64,000 bases of DNA. Origin: Isoetes taiwanensis. Taxonomy: Eukaryota > Streptophyta > Lycopodiopsida > Isoetales > Isoetaceae. Every line of letters starts with the position of its first letter. Position 1 is the stretch's first letter. Positions 23,792 through 36,381 of this stretch are shown in pieces. The stretch lies in contig JAJEKV010000028.1 in NCBI GenBank assembly GCA_021234155.1, positions 17,844,825 through 17,908,824 on the forward strand. Reading direction: 5' to 3'. The position numbers were made by a program, and so were the translations under genes. The notes under the pieces are model-generated. The model was not told the DNA's origin. It did not search any database and worked only from the letters and a program-made list of their open reading frames with translations.

Positions 23792-26627
23792 ACAGGTCCA
23801 GATCCTGTTTCCAAGATCCAGACATCCAGCCATGCACAGGATATCCTGCCATGCCTAGACTTATCAGCTCCTCATTAAGAAAGGAGATGAATCTTGGAAG
23901 ACACTATACAAATAGCATTTAAAAGGTCAACAAACTAAATTCGTTCATAACCAAACAAAGTCTTCAAGACAATCATGTTATGTCCAATGGAAATCCCACT
24001 AAAGGTTTGAACCTTCAACAGAAATATTAGTATATTATTTCATTATTCCCAAATGTATTTATCAAGTATTCTTGTTCTCGAAACACGTGTTTGAACTTAG
24101 ATAACTCTTTCAATATGTTCCCACTTGATTAGTAAATGTATGATTTTTTTTATATATAGTTCTTGTAAAGTAACTCCGATTCTTTACATTTTATCAGATA
24201 ATGGTTCTAGTTCTTTGCTTCCATGTTTGTATTAAAATTTTCCATGCATTTCGAACACCTAACTGTCAATGCATAACTTTAAATTTCTGGACAGTGACAT
24301 CAATCATGAAAACATAGTTCAAATATGTTTTTCAAAATTCTTTTTCCATTTTTTTGCATTTTCAAATAAAGTAAGGTAACCAGCATTCCGTATATATGCC
24401 CGATCATTCAGAATGTATCAGACTTAAAATCCTAGATATATAACCTATAAAACTTTGAAGAAATGTTAAAGCCCTTTTTCAGATATCCTCTGCTACTTTA
24501 GATAGAAATTCCTGTTCAATCTCCATTGCCCTTTGTTCAACTTCGCACTTGCTACATTTAAAATCAGGGAAAAGATAAAACCTGTATATCTTAGACAAAA
24601 CCTTTTGATCTTCACATCTAGCATCCTTCTTTCTACAAATGACATATTTGAACCATTTCTCTTTGCTGATTATGCATTCCTTTGAATGCTTCATGCTTCC
24701 AAAAACATTAGAGTAGGTAGAGTAGAACCTGGTTACCTGCAATCCAAACAACCAAACATTAGCCAAAATATGGGTAAAGCTGGAAGGGATTAGCAGGTAA
24801 GCTATAGGGTCTACTGGCTTAACGCCCTTCAAACCTAAACAAAATGATAGGTCTGCAGAAAACATAAGTATCATTTGACTGTGCAAATAGATCTAATAGT
24901 TACAAAATTCTTGCATCAATTAAAAGGTTATAAGCACTTCCTGTATTTGCCACAGTGTTACCATATTTGCTGATACGTCCATAATCAATCAAATTAACTG
25001 CTCACATATTATACTCAGTATAGACAGAAGATTACTTTCCTGTTGCAGCTAAAATTCGTGACCTCCTTTGAAGCTCATGTTGCTGTAGATCATAGTACAG
25101 ATTTATGCAGTGGCATGTGTTCAATTCTTGTTAACTCTCAATCTCAGACCCCCCATTTTTTTTTTGTTCTAAATGGTGTAAAACTAATCTATTAAACATT
25201 AAAACCTATTAACTACTTCATCTTTCATGGATTGAAACCAAAACCTGATTCAGTGGCATCGCCTCATCTTCAAGAAAATCGTCTCCATTCCCAGAAATGT
25301 TGATGCTGCTTCCAGCTTCCATGTTTGCAACCTTTTCAGCTCGATGTGCAACCGCCGCTAGACATGCTTCAATGCTCGATCCAGGGCGTTTGCCTGGATT
25401 AGATTTCTTGGCAAATATATCAATTCCAGCATTCTTGGCCATCTCCTCTAACACCGATTTTTTAATAGTGACCCCATCATTTTTGCAATCAATTCCTTTC
25501 TCTCTAAGCAGAGCAATGATATCCGCCTTTGTTGGATTGACATTACTTGAGCCTTCAGGTCTTGGCATTGCGTCCAAACAGAGCGCAGGCGCTGATATAC
25601 TTAGGAGGATTCTTATTATAAAGCCATGAACCCTAATATTCAAAATATAATGTTTCGTCCCTCCAGTCATTTCAAATCTGCGTGCCCAAAAATTATACCG
25701 AATCTCCATTTTTACTGATTTAGGTTGCGTACCTGATCAAGCTTTGCCAGTTCCCACAGGATATGAACAGAGGATGAATCAATTCGCGTGCATATGCAGA
25801 CCGACCACCATCATTCAGTACCGTAATGATGTCTGCTATCATTTCGATCCCTAAAACCTTTGCTTAGGAATCAGTCTATGCCGATGTATGCCTCCGCCTA
25901 TGTTAGATACGAACCCTAAAATTTTATGCTAAGCATATCAAGTAAAATCCTATTCCCACGTATTGGGGTCAATTTGTTCTGCCAAAACCGTAAGATATAC
26001 CCGTATTCCCATCAACGGGTGTTAGGTGACATTAAATATAATGTGGTTTTATCATTTATCACGAGTATGTAGGTCAAGTCCTATGCTTAAGTTTTATAGC
26101 CCTTAGTGTATTCAACAAGTTTTTATCCTAACGTATAAATGAGCTATGATCTCAACCAGCAAAGGCAACCTATTAGTTAATTGAACATGAAAGATGACTT
26201 GCCCATCCACAAGCCACCAGCTAGTATTTATGAAGGCTACGTGGCTCTTGTAACTATAGTGTCCCCACCAGATATCCACTAGATAGTGCCAAATGTACCT
26301 AAGGAACCAAGTTAGATATCCTTGGAATTAAGAAATATTATACCGTGATTATTCACTTATATAGGTAATGTTAAAGACATCTTGGTTCCATATTTCAGAT
26401 AAAACCTTGCACTCCATACCAGGGGTGCCTGTCTTTAATTGAGGCTTGTCTTATACTCCCTAGGAATCTACCATATGTCATACATAGTATGTCAAGTATT
26501 CCTGTGTTAGAAAATGTCGTATGCTTGTATTAGATTAAAGAAAGTATGTGCATCATAACAGGAAATTACTTCATGAACTAAGCCAACCTTTTGGATATAT
26601 ATGTATATATGTATATATATATATATA
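23792..26627 (-). repeat. PLE terminal direct repeat, copy 2 (upstream)
   Basis: Partner of 16593-19432 in the same orientation. It carries the intact version of the spliced N-terminal ORF and leads directly into the internal ORFs and RT. Confidence 0.93.
24479..25568 (-). CDS. PLE N-terminal ORF, two exons, 193 residues
   Basis: Exon 1 is 25568-25245 (108 codons) and exon 2 is 24736-24479 (85 codons plus stop), split by a 508-bp phase-0 intron with donor AATCAG|GTTTTG and acceptor GATTGCAG|GTAACC. The protein begins MPRPEGSSNVNPTKADIIAL, has a helical N-terminal part (DGVTIKKSVLEEMAKNAGID), a conserved exon end (EAMPLNQ), and a Cys-bearing second half (VICRKKDARC, FKCSKC) that may bind zinc. 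No known family is recognised. Related exons occur at 17.3-18.4, 57.7 and 61.7 kb. It is probably an element-encoded accessory protein like an ORF1, though a host-derived gene copied with the element is possible. Confidence 0.6.
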
Positions 26628-27060
26628 TCCTTATATATATACAATTATATTGGGTGCCACAAATGTTGGCAGTGCCACAAATGATGTAGAGATTGATGCC
26701 ACAAAATGTTGGTAGAGATTGATCTCGGCCGTCCATCTTTTGAGATGGACGGTCCAGACGGTGCCACCTCGTAACTCCCCAAGCATCCCTCTTGTTGGTG
26801 TACCAAAATATTGGTACAGATTGATCTCGGCCGTCCATCTCTGAGATGAACGGCCCAGACGGTGACACGTCGTAACACCCCAAGCAACCCCCCTTATTTG
26901 GGGCTTTTCATCTGGGCCCTTGAAATTGGGGCATTTCATCTCGACCGTCCATCTCAAATATTGTGTATAAAGTGTGTGTAGACACTTTAATCCTGGCCGT
27001 CCATTTTAGATCTGGACGGCCCACGTTAAAACCCCCAAATAATCCCCTGCCTTCGTCCAG
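26628..27060 (+). mobile_element. Helitron-like 5' terminal region
   Basis: After the (TA)n at the PLE edge the sequence starts TCCTTATATATATACAATTA, then GGGTGCCACAAATG and two CGGCCGTCCATCT...GAGATGGACGG hairpin boxes. An inverted, closely similar copy lies at 51,420-51,764, and shorter relatives at 43,540-43,873 and 55,735-55,855. TC at the 5' end next to TA fits a Helitron; no matching 3' end to the right could be found. Confidence 0.45.
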
Positions 27061-27099
27061 TTTCAGATCCGTCCCCTGCCTTCCTATTATCACTTATCA

Positions 27100-30000
27100 C
27101 TTCTTGCTCTACCGTAGTTGCTGGCGCCATCGACTGTTGTTTCATCTGTCTTTGTGGGATTGTAAGTAAGACCATCGTCAAGGCGGCCAAGGTCCAATGG
27201 AGCGGTGTCGAGAATCGAATCGACCTGCTTGCTCCGCAGTCCTCTGGCACTGATTCGAGTAGCATGGAAGCTCCTGGCAGGAAACCCAAGCGATATTTCC
27301 CAAGCCAGGTACTGCTTTCATTCAATTTTGAGCTTCCGGATATAGAATCCACCACCTCTCTGGCTCTCTTCCAGCTTTTCAAATTTTCCTAAATAAACTT
27401 CGTGTTTGCATCACTCAAAAAGATATTAGAGCCGGTATTCCTTCTTTCCTTGGTAATATCTAATTTCGTTCTTTAGTTCTGCAATAAATAATGTAAGGGA
27501 GAGAGTACTTGCTGCCTTTGACAACCGAGGATCTGCAGACCTAAAGTAGCTTCATCTAGGTTAGAATTTCGAACTTGGTAGGAAGCCCAAATTTACAGCA
27601 AGTTATATTACCAGGGAAACGTATCTGCCAACATATTTCTTCTAGCATTCGATGTTTAGGCCTGTGTGGCAATAATATAACAGGGGTACAGAGTTTTATC
27701 ATATGTTAAACTGCAGTTGCATAAATACGCCTGGTTGCAAGGTAGAGGAGGAATTTTTTTCTTACGATTGCCAGTGCCGGCATTGCCCTGTGCGAAATTT
27801 ACTTTGGCGCATTTCTGGGTGCCTGCTTTTCGTGATTTCAAGCAGATTTGGGCCTATCTTGGTAGTGGCTCTTCTCACGATTCGTCTAGCCCAGGTCAGA
27901 GGAGAGATCAAAAGACAGATGGGAGTTGCGCGAATTTTTTATCTGCACATGCCTTCAGCTTTTTAACTGAGGGTTATTGTGGATTCCTCATGGAAAAACG
28001 CCGTAACGAAGTATTTTAGGCAACAGAAAAAGTGTCTTCAAAATGCACTGTGAATGTTTGGTCTGGTCGTTCTTTCTTGATTCAGGGTTGTGGCAGCTGC
28101 GGCATGTTCAGGTCGCATGCCACTGATCATCATCCGACATTATCTGCTTCTCGATAGATTGCCTGCTTGCTTGAAGCTGTCGCCAGATCTTCCGCCACAA
28201 ATGAAGCTGCCCCTGCTTTCCCTTTCCGGTACTCCTCTTTTTCCTTCTAATTCTCAAATTTGATCACTTATAGTCATGTTCTTTGCTTAGTATTTGGAGA
28301 TCGATTATGCCAACAACCCGAGCCATGGACCTGTTCTTTGCTTAGTTTGGGTAGCAAGGAAATCTGGATAAAAAACAGGTCCAATGCTAATCCGGTGAGT
28401 AGAATGTTTAGTCTTTGAGTTCTTCTGTGATTTTTCCTTTGATCATGCTGTTGTAGTTAAGTTGTAGTTAAGTTGTACTGTCATATTTCATTCTAGTTTA
28501 TCTCTGTACATTATATGCTCATTTTAACTCAGGTCTTATAGCAAAGTTGCAATGAAGTCAAGTATGAAGCTAAGTTGGAGGAGGGGATGTAGTTGTGCAT
28601 ATAGAAGCTGCTTTAGCTTCTATATGCTTTGACTTTAGCTTCTCGATTATGATGGATCGCATAAGATCTTTGTTGATTAAATTTTATTTGGATTCTGAGC
28701 ATGTTTCGAATTCTGTTGTATGCGTTTTGTACATGTTAAAACATAGTGTTGTACATACAAGAGTATATTAATTGCTTATTCTACAACACAATTATTACAA
28801 CGCTAATTGACATGCGTTTGGAATGCAGCAATAGTCCTGTTAATCAGGCAAGTGCAAAGGTGACACTGACCCAAATGTTTTGCATTGTCTTCAAACAAAT
28901 GAGATCTGATACACAGGCAAGTAAATGCATAAAGGAGGGTTGTACTCTACTCCTTAGTTAGTGCACACACATTAAAGATATGAGCCAGCACGAGTCCTAT
29001 GATCATTGTTTTTGGCATTTTATTCTTATAAACTATAAGCTAGTACGTTTTAGCCATTTTGGTTTAACAGGTTTTGTATCATGAGAGGAAGAAGTTCAGA
29101 GTCCATCAGTCATTTTTAGTTTGTTAGAAATGGGCTTCATTGCATGTTTATTTCAACCGCTAGATCTCCCTCACAGGATATGAATATATGATTTCAGAGT
29201 GTGTGCAGTAGCTATAGGATCTTAGGCAGAGGATATTGCACGATTAGCATGCAACATTTTTGCACAGTGAGCTTTGCTTTATTTTGTGCGAGTTGAAAGA
29301 TATGATTGGGATGTAGGGTTTACAGTTGCAGTTATATATTGTTCCAGTTATATATTGTTGGGCTCCACTGATTTTGTTGTTGGTTTATTGATTGGATCCA
29401 GGAACCGTGGTGCTAGATAGGACTGTAAAAATGGATGAGGTGCCATGTCAATTATTGTTTAAGGTATGCCCAAGTCGTAGTTGTTAACAGATTTCTTCTG
29501 ACTCAAGCATTTTTGTTTCCCTTCTTCTGGATCTGCAATTATTTCTTCCCTTTTCCTGATAGCAATTTCTTCACTTCTTGGATTGATGAGAACGTCTTTG
29601 CAGGGAATTTATGGTTACCCCATTGAATCTGATACGAAGCAGGAATTTGCAACTATAATAAGCCGTGCAGTGCATAGCAATTTCATGTTCTCAACCTGTT
29701 GCAATTGTCCATTGCAAAACAGGTTGCGAGATCATTGGCTTCCGCAGCAACAAGGTTGAGCCAGGTACATCAACGACGGATGTTACTATTATGTTCGTGG
29801 AGTTATCCAGTTTTTTATGGAGGCAATTCTATTCTGTATCTTGATGCAACTTCTTGCTGGACGAGAGCACAACTACATTCTTTAGGTCTCCATTTCAGGA
29901 GTCATTTAGCAGCCCACTAAGACCACACAGATTTGATGATATTCGTAATTCTTGTTTGAGATCTTGATGTGCTTTCTGCAAATGTTCTCGTTGAATGCAT

Positions 30001-31170
30001 TAAGATGTGTTGCAGAACCCTATATAAGCTTTGACAAATCGTTTTTCTCTACTGAATGGTATAAATGCAATTAATCCTCCCTTTCTTATTTTTAATTGCT
30101 GATTTAATTGGAGTGTCCTTTGCTCTAGTTATATCTGGTCAGAATTATGGTTTACGAGACTCTGGACGCATGACATTCTTAGTGACAAACAGGTTTGGCA
30201 ACAAGTTGAATTGTTTATGGTGTATTTGTCCGTGATATAGTAATAGTTGATGTTGATGCTAAAAAGACATATAGGATGTATTGAGAAACTAAGTGAGATT
30301 ATTAGCTGTCTGCCATAAATGGTTGGGGCATTAGATGAATATGAGGTCTTCCTGTCTGCTGTAAAAGAGTTTTGAAGATCTGAACATTCAAATCTCTCAA
30401 ATAAATGCTCTGTGAGAGTAGTGTTCAAGTGCAAAATGCTAGAGGTCTGCTCTTCTCGTGATATGAGTGGTAGATTATGGAGATGCGTCAGCATTTTAAA
30501 CGTGTATGCTGTCGCACTTGGTTCTTCTGAATTCGTGCGGTTAGCTGGATACACAAAGCAGTTCCAAATATCTGTGGTTCTGGGTTAAAATCACATGCAG
30601 ATTTCTTGCCACTGTGATCAACCAACATGTTTAAGAATAGAATGCATTATATTGGTGTGATGTTTCGGGGTTTTGGGACCTTCTCTTCTTTCTTTAGTTT
30701 GCTATGATGTTGGAATCTCAATATTTTGTATGAGGGCATGATGGACCTATATGGCAGATCGATTGGGCTCTTTTGCCTGTGGATGAACTGTTATTTTCAG
30801 ATATTCTCACAGAGTATGTTGCATGACTTGTGGATGCACTATTTAGATGATTCAGACGTTTTTTCTTAAGCTTTTGCGCTTTGCCTGGTATGTTGCTGAG
30901 CAAGTACGTGCAGGTGGTTTTGGACTATGCAAATCCAGACCATGAATCAGTCTTTTGGAAATTACGGGTAAATTTCCTTCTTGATTAGTGGTTGTTGAAC
31001 TTGATATCAATGTCTATTATAATAATCAGTGCAACATGTTTGGAAGTTATGCCACATGCATTGTCACTTCCTTTCACATCTTACTCTTGGGTTTGTTGCA
31101 GGTTTGTTGCAGGTTGTACGCTATGGGTGATTAAGGGTGACATTTGGCAACAATTTTAAGGTACCACCAT
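27100..31170 (+). pseudogene. Scattered exon-like remnants upstream of the HAC pseudogene
   Basis: Short coding-like blocks with splice signals on the plus strand: 27,262-27,306 (MEAPGRKPKRYFPSQ, then GTACTG), about 29,431-29,463 (MDEVPCQLLFK, then GTATGC), 29,604-29,722 (GIYGYPIESDTKQEFATI onward, after TTTGCAG), 29,723-29,764 (VARSLASAATRLSQ) and 30,914-30,967 (VVLDYANPDHESVFWKLR). They are not recognisable as one protein and lie in long apparently intronic sequence with stops. They may be 5' exons of the HAC-like gene or separate captured fragments. The stretches 28,000-29,400 and 30,000-30,900 show nothing else. Confidence 0.3.
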
Positions 31171-31257
31171 GTCTTTTTATTGTACTTATTACTTGTAAGA
31201 TGGCATGTCTGTGCAATTGTATGCTACAATATGACATCCTGCATAGGCGTAGGCAGT

Positions 31258-33010
31258 TAGATGATTCCAATCCCAGGTTTAGATATGTCACATTCAATAA
31301 CCGTCGGTCATCCTAGTGTCCCACAAGGTATGAACACCACACGGTTGCAGCAACAGCAATATTTAGCAGGGAATATGTGTATCATGGCTTTAAGGGCACA
31401 GCATTGGGTAAAGATCAAGGCGGACCTCACCTCTACTTCATACGAATGAGGAATGCGCAATAGTGCACAATTCATGGCAAATTCACAACATCTAATTTCA
31501 AACGTCCAGCCTTCACCAGGTGGAAATTCAGTGGTTTCCACAGCTAACCATCCAAATCCAAATTATGGAAAGATGCAAAACTATCACAGGACAAATCACC
31601 AAAGACAATCTGTCACCCAAAGTATGTGGTAGATATTTATGTTAATTTTTAAGTGTTAGTCTCTGAGTCTTTTGCTTATTGTTTTTTTGTGATACTTAAT
31701 GCAGTTGTGTTTACAAGATCCACTGCCAGCACTGATATCAAGGCCATTGGGGCAACCTATCAATACTGTGAACTCTTTGGAGTCAGGTGGCACTAATAGC
31801 AAAACAAGCTCATCTGCAATGAAGTGCAACAGCAGACTCCTTTGCCGCAGGGGAACAATCGGCATTTGGAAATCCCATCTTTTTAACAAGGCAGCAGATC
31901 CCCTTTAAGATATCATCCAGAGCGCAATGAATTCACCTTGCAGGAAATGTCTGACGTGGATGGAGAAAAGAATCAACAATCGCAGTCAGACCACACAACA
32001 CAATAGCGAGCAGCAACAGGAGCAAGAAGAAAGAATCGACTCTGAGGTCCAAGGGGGCCCACCAAAACCACATCCACAAGTTTTAGAATCTGATGATTTG
32101 CGACTGCAGCAAAAACATAGCGATGAAAGCTCGCAACCAGTTGCCAAGTCTGTTGCTGCCAATGGTTTACTGCAAACTAACTCATCAGGTGTTGAGTCGT
32201 AAAGGGGTAGGCAATATATGAAGCAGCAACAGTGGCTGCTCATCCTGCGCCATGCTAGCAAATGTGATGCTCCAGAAGATCAATGTTAGATTGTTCCTTT
32301 TTGCCACCATATAAAGCAGCTTGTGAAACATATTTCTGGTTGTCGTGAAAGAGATTGCCAGTATGCTCGTTGTCCTGCATCACGCTGCCTTCTTCAGCAT
32401 CATAATACTTGTCAAGATCCACGATGTCCAGTGTGTATTCCTGTGAAGCAGACAGTTATGCAACAACAGATGCAGGCAAGCATTATGAGTCCTGACATTG
32501 GGAAAAATGATGCATCTGGTGTATTAAACGCTCAAAAGTTGAGATTGCTACTAATGGGAATTTTACACAGCATGACTTTTCTGTGTCATCTAGTGAAGAT
32601 GTTATGCAAGCATGAAAAACATCATCAGTAAAAACTGAAGGTGACAAGGATATTATTATGATTAGACGCAGAAGCTGACGTATGTGGTATAGGAAAAATT
32701 GAGGGAAGAATATCTACAATGAAGGTTGAATCCATCCAGAGCTTGAGTGTGAAGTCCGAACTTGGACTTGAGCAAGAGCATAAGAGTATGGCATCCCAAG
32801 AAATAAAAAAGGAGCCCATGTCTGTGTCAAAATCCGGGAAGCCTATGATTGTTGGTACTTCTTTGCTAGAGCTTTTCACGATTGACCAAATTAAGATGCA
32901 TATCGCCAGCCTTCTAAGAATGGATTGGGACAGTACATTGCGCTTTGTATATAATAATTTACATGAATGCATTGTTTCACAAAGTAGCCCAATAGGACTA
33001 GGATTATAAG
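31258..33010 (+). pseudogene. HAC-type (CBP/p300-like) histone acetyltransferase pseudogene
   Basis: The plus strand starts MIPIPGLDMSHS and runs through Gln-rich segments to a TAZ-type zinc finger at about 32,220-32,460: QQQWLLILRHASKC, a stop at 32287-32289, then HISGCRERDCQYARC and DPRCPVCIPVK. Further on, SLLELFTIDQIKMHI (about 32,860-32,900) matches the segment that precedes the PHD and acetyltransferase core in plant HAC proteins. The PHD, KAT11, ZZ and second TAZ domains are absent. The in-frame stop within the finger, frameshifts in the Gln-rich part and loss of the catalytic half make it a pseudogene or captured fragment. Functional HACs acetylate histones as nuclear co-activators. 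Confidence 0.75.
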
Positions 33011-35000
33011 AAATCTGAGGCAAAATCTGTATTAACCGCAGACTTTGGGAAACATTCAATCATTTGTTGAAAATTGTGTCATGCTATATCATAAGGCATG
33101 TTATAAAATATGGAGATTGAATTGCATTTGGAATGGTTTATGCATGTGTATTAAATTCAGTGTGCTTTTCTGCTATTTTAAGTCGATTGACACTTTCAAA
33201 TGGAAGCGTTCTGAGCCACAAGGCAGCCCCCAGTGCAACTCCCCGAGGCTACAAAAGAATTTTTGTATGCTCTCCGGAAATGAGCTATGTGATGAAGTGT
33301 CTATCCTTGCATTTTCATATAAGACTACGTAAGACTTGCTAAATCAATATTACACTAAGTTGTTTGGATCTCAGTCATGGTAGCAGGGGTCTAGGAACAC
33401 CTCCTCGATGATTTTTTTAGCGTTGCCCTTGCCTTTTCACTCATTGTCATTTTTCTTTCTCTGGATTTGCTCTCAAAATGGTTTCAAGTCTTTGCAGAAA
33501 CTAACCCATTTCCTCTTGTACGTACTTTCGAGAAAAAATTCTTGCTATCCTCAATCAGAACTCCCCAAATGTAAATCCCAGATTCGCCAAACTTGCAATA
33601 AATCCTTGCTCAAAAAGCAAAATGTAGGTCCAGACCGCGTTTTTACAGGGAGCCCAACTTAAATATAAGCTAGCTGCTCATCCTTTGGGTGATTGTGCAT
33701 AATATTTCTCGGGTGGCGAGATTTTGTTGATGATCTACATCACTTGAAGGGAAGCCATTTTGTCGGATTTCGTCTTCAAATCGGTGTAAATTTTGCTATG
33801 TAGAATCAAAGGTAAGAGTTGCATATTTGAAGTAGATATGCGCTAAACGATGATGGCTATGATGGTGGTGCCAGGGAAAGTCATCGATCTCCGACTACTA
33901 TGGATACAATTGAAGATAAGGTTAACTTTTGTGTATGCCCAAGTTGATGTTTCAATTGATCTGGCCTTTTTAAAAATATTCAGCTGTTGAGCAAAGACTA
34001 TTTTATTATTGAGAAAGCAAAGTTTGTATATATGGCATGAAAAAGTATTAATTTCAGCTTTTATTGATCTTATCTTCTTTTTGGTGATTGGTTCATTTGT
34101 GATTGAAGTTGGATGTAAGCGAGGCAGAGATTGAGGCATTTAATGACCAGAAGCTTTAGCTTGAGGTGGTGTTGAACGATATGAAGTGTTTTGATACTGA
34201 AGGATGTTCACTAAAAAATGTCATAAGCGGAATGATTGCAGCTCTCGCTTGAATAACTTGCTCGAGAAACTGACATATTGTCAACAAAAAATTCAGAACT
34301 GGAAACCAAGTTGGCGGATGCTCAATCCGATTATAAAAGGTACACTATATATCCTCCTTGTGTAAGCTTAGACATGACTGTATGGAAGTTGGCAAATGCA
34401 ATCAGATGAAATATTCTACTGTGATAGTTCTTTTGTTGCTTCTTTAATCCCATTTTTTGTTGTAATATTTTTCTATCTTTCTCTGTTTCAAGCAGCCTTT
34501 GTAGAAGCATTTCGTTATGAATGATGCGTCCTTGCATCTTCCTTCAAGAGATGATATTTCAGTACACATTACCCCTTTTCTGTTAGGTAATAATCTACAG
34601 CTATGTGCAGATTGGGATCTCAGATCAAAAAGTTTATTAAAGCTTACATGCGCTATCTTCGTAATCAAAAGGAGGTCAAGAGGCAAGTATATTTTTGTTC
34701 TGTTATAGACAACAATATTTAGGCAGCAAATAAGGGAATTGACTTAAGAGGGCTTTTGTTGTATCCCGTACAGGCTCAAGCAAAGTTGTGGATAGTGGCC
34801 TGGATAACCATGTTACAAGGCGAAAGGGTAAGTACAACTGGACAGAGTGCGTAAAAGAATAATTGAATATGCTATTTGACATGAAATATGTTGATTGCCA
34901 ATTTTGAATCTCAGTTTCCAGGTCAAATGTAGGCTATGAAAAATGTAACTTTTTGTCCAAATTATCCTTTCTGCGTGCTATATCCAATAAACACGCAGAA
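33010..35000. other. Non-coding stretch with weak coding relics
   Basis: Near 34,105-34,300 the plus strand reads SEAEIEAFNDQKL and other coiled-coil-like pieces broken by stops. Nothing else could be assigned. Confidence 0.3.
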
Positions 35001-35129
35001 TCTAAACAACATATTTTCCAGACGATGTTTTTACGTATAAACAAATAGCCAAAAAACCGAATTAGGTTACTGTAGATTACCAAAGAGGACCATTATTATG
35101 GACTGAGAAACAAGCAATCACTTTTATTT

Positions 35130-36300
35130 TGTGGACGAAGAAGTTCTAATAAACAACTGTGAATCTTTGACTAAAAGTTTTAATAAACAATGGCGAGTTT
35201 CATTGAATGGCTATTAGAGATTTTAGCTTAAAACTTCATGACCTTGAACTAGCCGCGACATCTTGTTATTTGTGTGTGGGACAAAATTGAGAAGGTAAAA
35301 TTCTAAATAGGATTTGAATTCGCCTTGAGCAAATAAAATTTTTGGAATTACCTCATAGAATCTTTCTAGAATATTCTTAGTCTTAATGGAATGTTAGTAA
35401 ACTTAAAAATCTTATAGAAACTTGGGAAATGTATATTTCCCAACGTAGGTACATTCGACTTCGTATACTCTCTGGCAAGATACCCACCAGTTGTCAAATT
35501 ATTCTTCACGTTCTATTGGTGGGGTCCATACCTTCCAATTAAAGATATTGAACCTCCAATTGAGCCGCACTCAGTGAAAGATAGGGTAAAAATCTTAAAA
35601 TTATTGCCTTTATAGAACTTATTTACTGGTTCCCAAATGGGATCATGTATCAAACACGACCTCATTCAATAATTTCTCAAATGACAATGTGGAGTCCAAG
35701 AGATTTACCAATTCCAGCAAATTGAAGTTTCTAAAAACATGACCATTGAATCATTTCTTATTTTGTGGATGAAGAGGTTCTAATAATAAATGGTGAGCTG
35801 GCTATCAGGCAAGCGATTTAGCTTAAAGCTTCATGACTTTCAAAATGTAGATGCCCCTAGATCCCCTTAGATTCTATGATGATTTCCCTACATACTCAAA
35901 GGTTTGTAGATGCCCCTAGATCCCCTTAGATTCTATGATGATTTCCCTACATACTCAAAGGTTTTAAAAAGATTCCCATAGATTCTGTAAAATTCTCTTA
36001 AATTCCCATAGATTCTGTAATACTACGAAATTGTATGTAGTAAACATTGATTTTTTTAAATAAAAGCTTTGGCTTTGAATTATTCATTTAACTTAACTCT
36101 TTTAGTTTAATTCAAATTTAGGTTTGCTTTTCGATTTAATCTCACCCATTAAGATAGATAGATAGATAGATTTTTTAGGTCCACAAGAATTAAGGTAATT
36201 TCAACTTTCAACTTTTTTGACAAACTCTTCACCGAGAAGTTCTAATAAACAATTTGGATGACTATTAGGAAGGGATTTAGCTTACGACTAGATGCATACT
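35130..36300. repeat. Dispersed repeat with GTTCTAATAAACAATGG motif and a 62-bp tandem copy
   Basis: The module GTTCTAATAAACAATGG followed by ATTTAGCTTAAAACTTCATG recurs near 35,143-35,245, 35,770-35,850 and 36,238-36,295, and inverted near 43,985-44,050. At 35,865-35,960 a segment beginning GTAGATGCCCCTAGATCC is duplicated head to tail, and reversed GAATCT satellite words follow it. Confidence 0.65.
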
Positions 36301-36381
36301 CCCATTTTGTTATTTACCTATGACTTCTTCTAACTCAATTCTTGGCACTCAACCTTAGATACTGATGCTTTTAAGCTTAGA

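Larger units (their letters stand above)
16593..26627 (-). mobile_element. Penelope-like retroelement with 2.84-kb terminal direct repeats
   Basis: Two direct repeats, 16593-19432 and 23792-26627, flank a 4.36-kb internal part that encodes an RT on the minus strand. On that strand the order is: repeat with spliced N-terminal ORF, second ORF region, RT, 3' hairpin and (TA)n, then a second repeat. This equals one full unit of about 7.2 kb followed by the 5' part of a second, the head-to-tail layout known from Penelope-like elements and their pseudo-LTRs. Introns inside such elements are also documented. No GIY-YIG endonuclease could be seen. Both termini abut (TA)n. An ordinary LTR element is unlikely: no PBS, polypurine tract, gag, protease or integrase is visible. 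Confidence 0.65.

Noticed and set aside
26578-26957. Overlapping open frames in the CCGTCC hairpin repeats (also at 51,486-51,829)
   Set aside because: Three frames are open simultaneously in a non-coding repeat, and the same peptides recur at the inverted copy.
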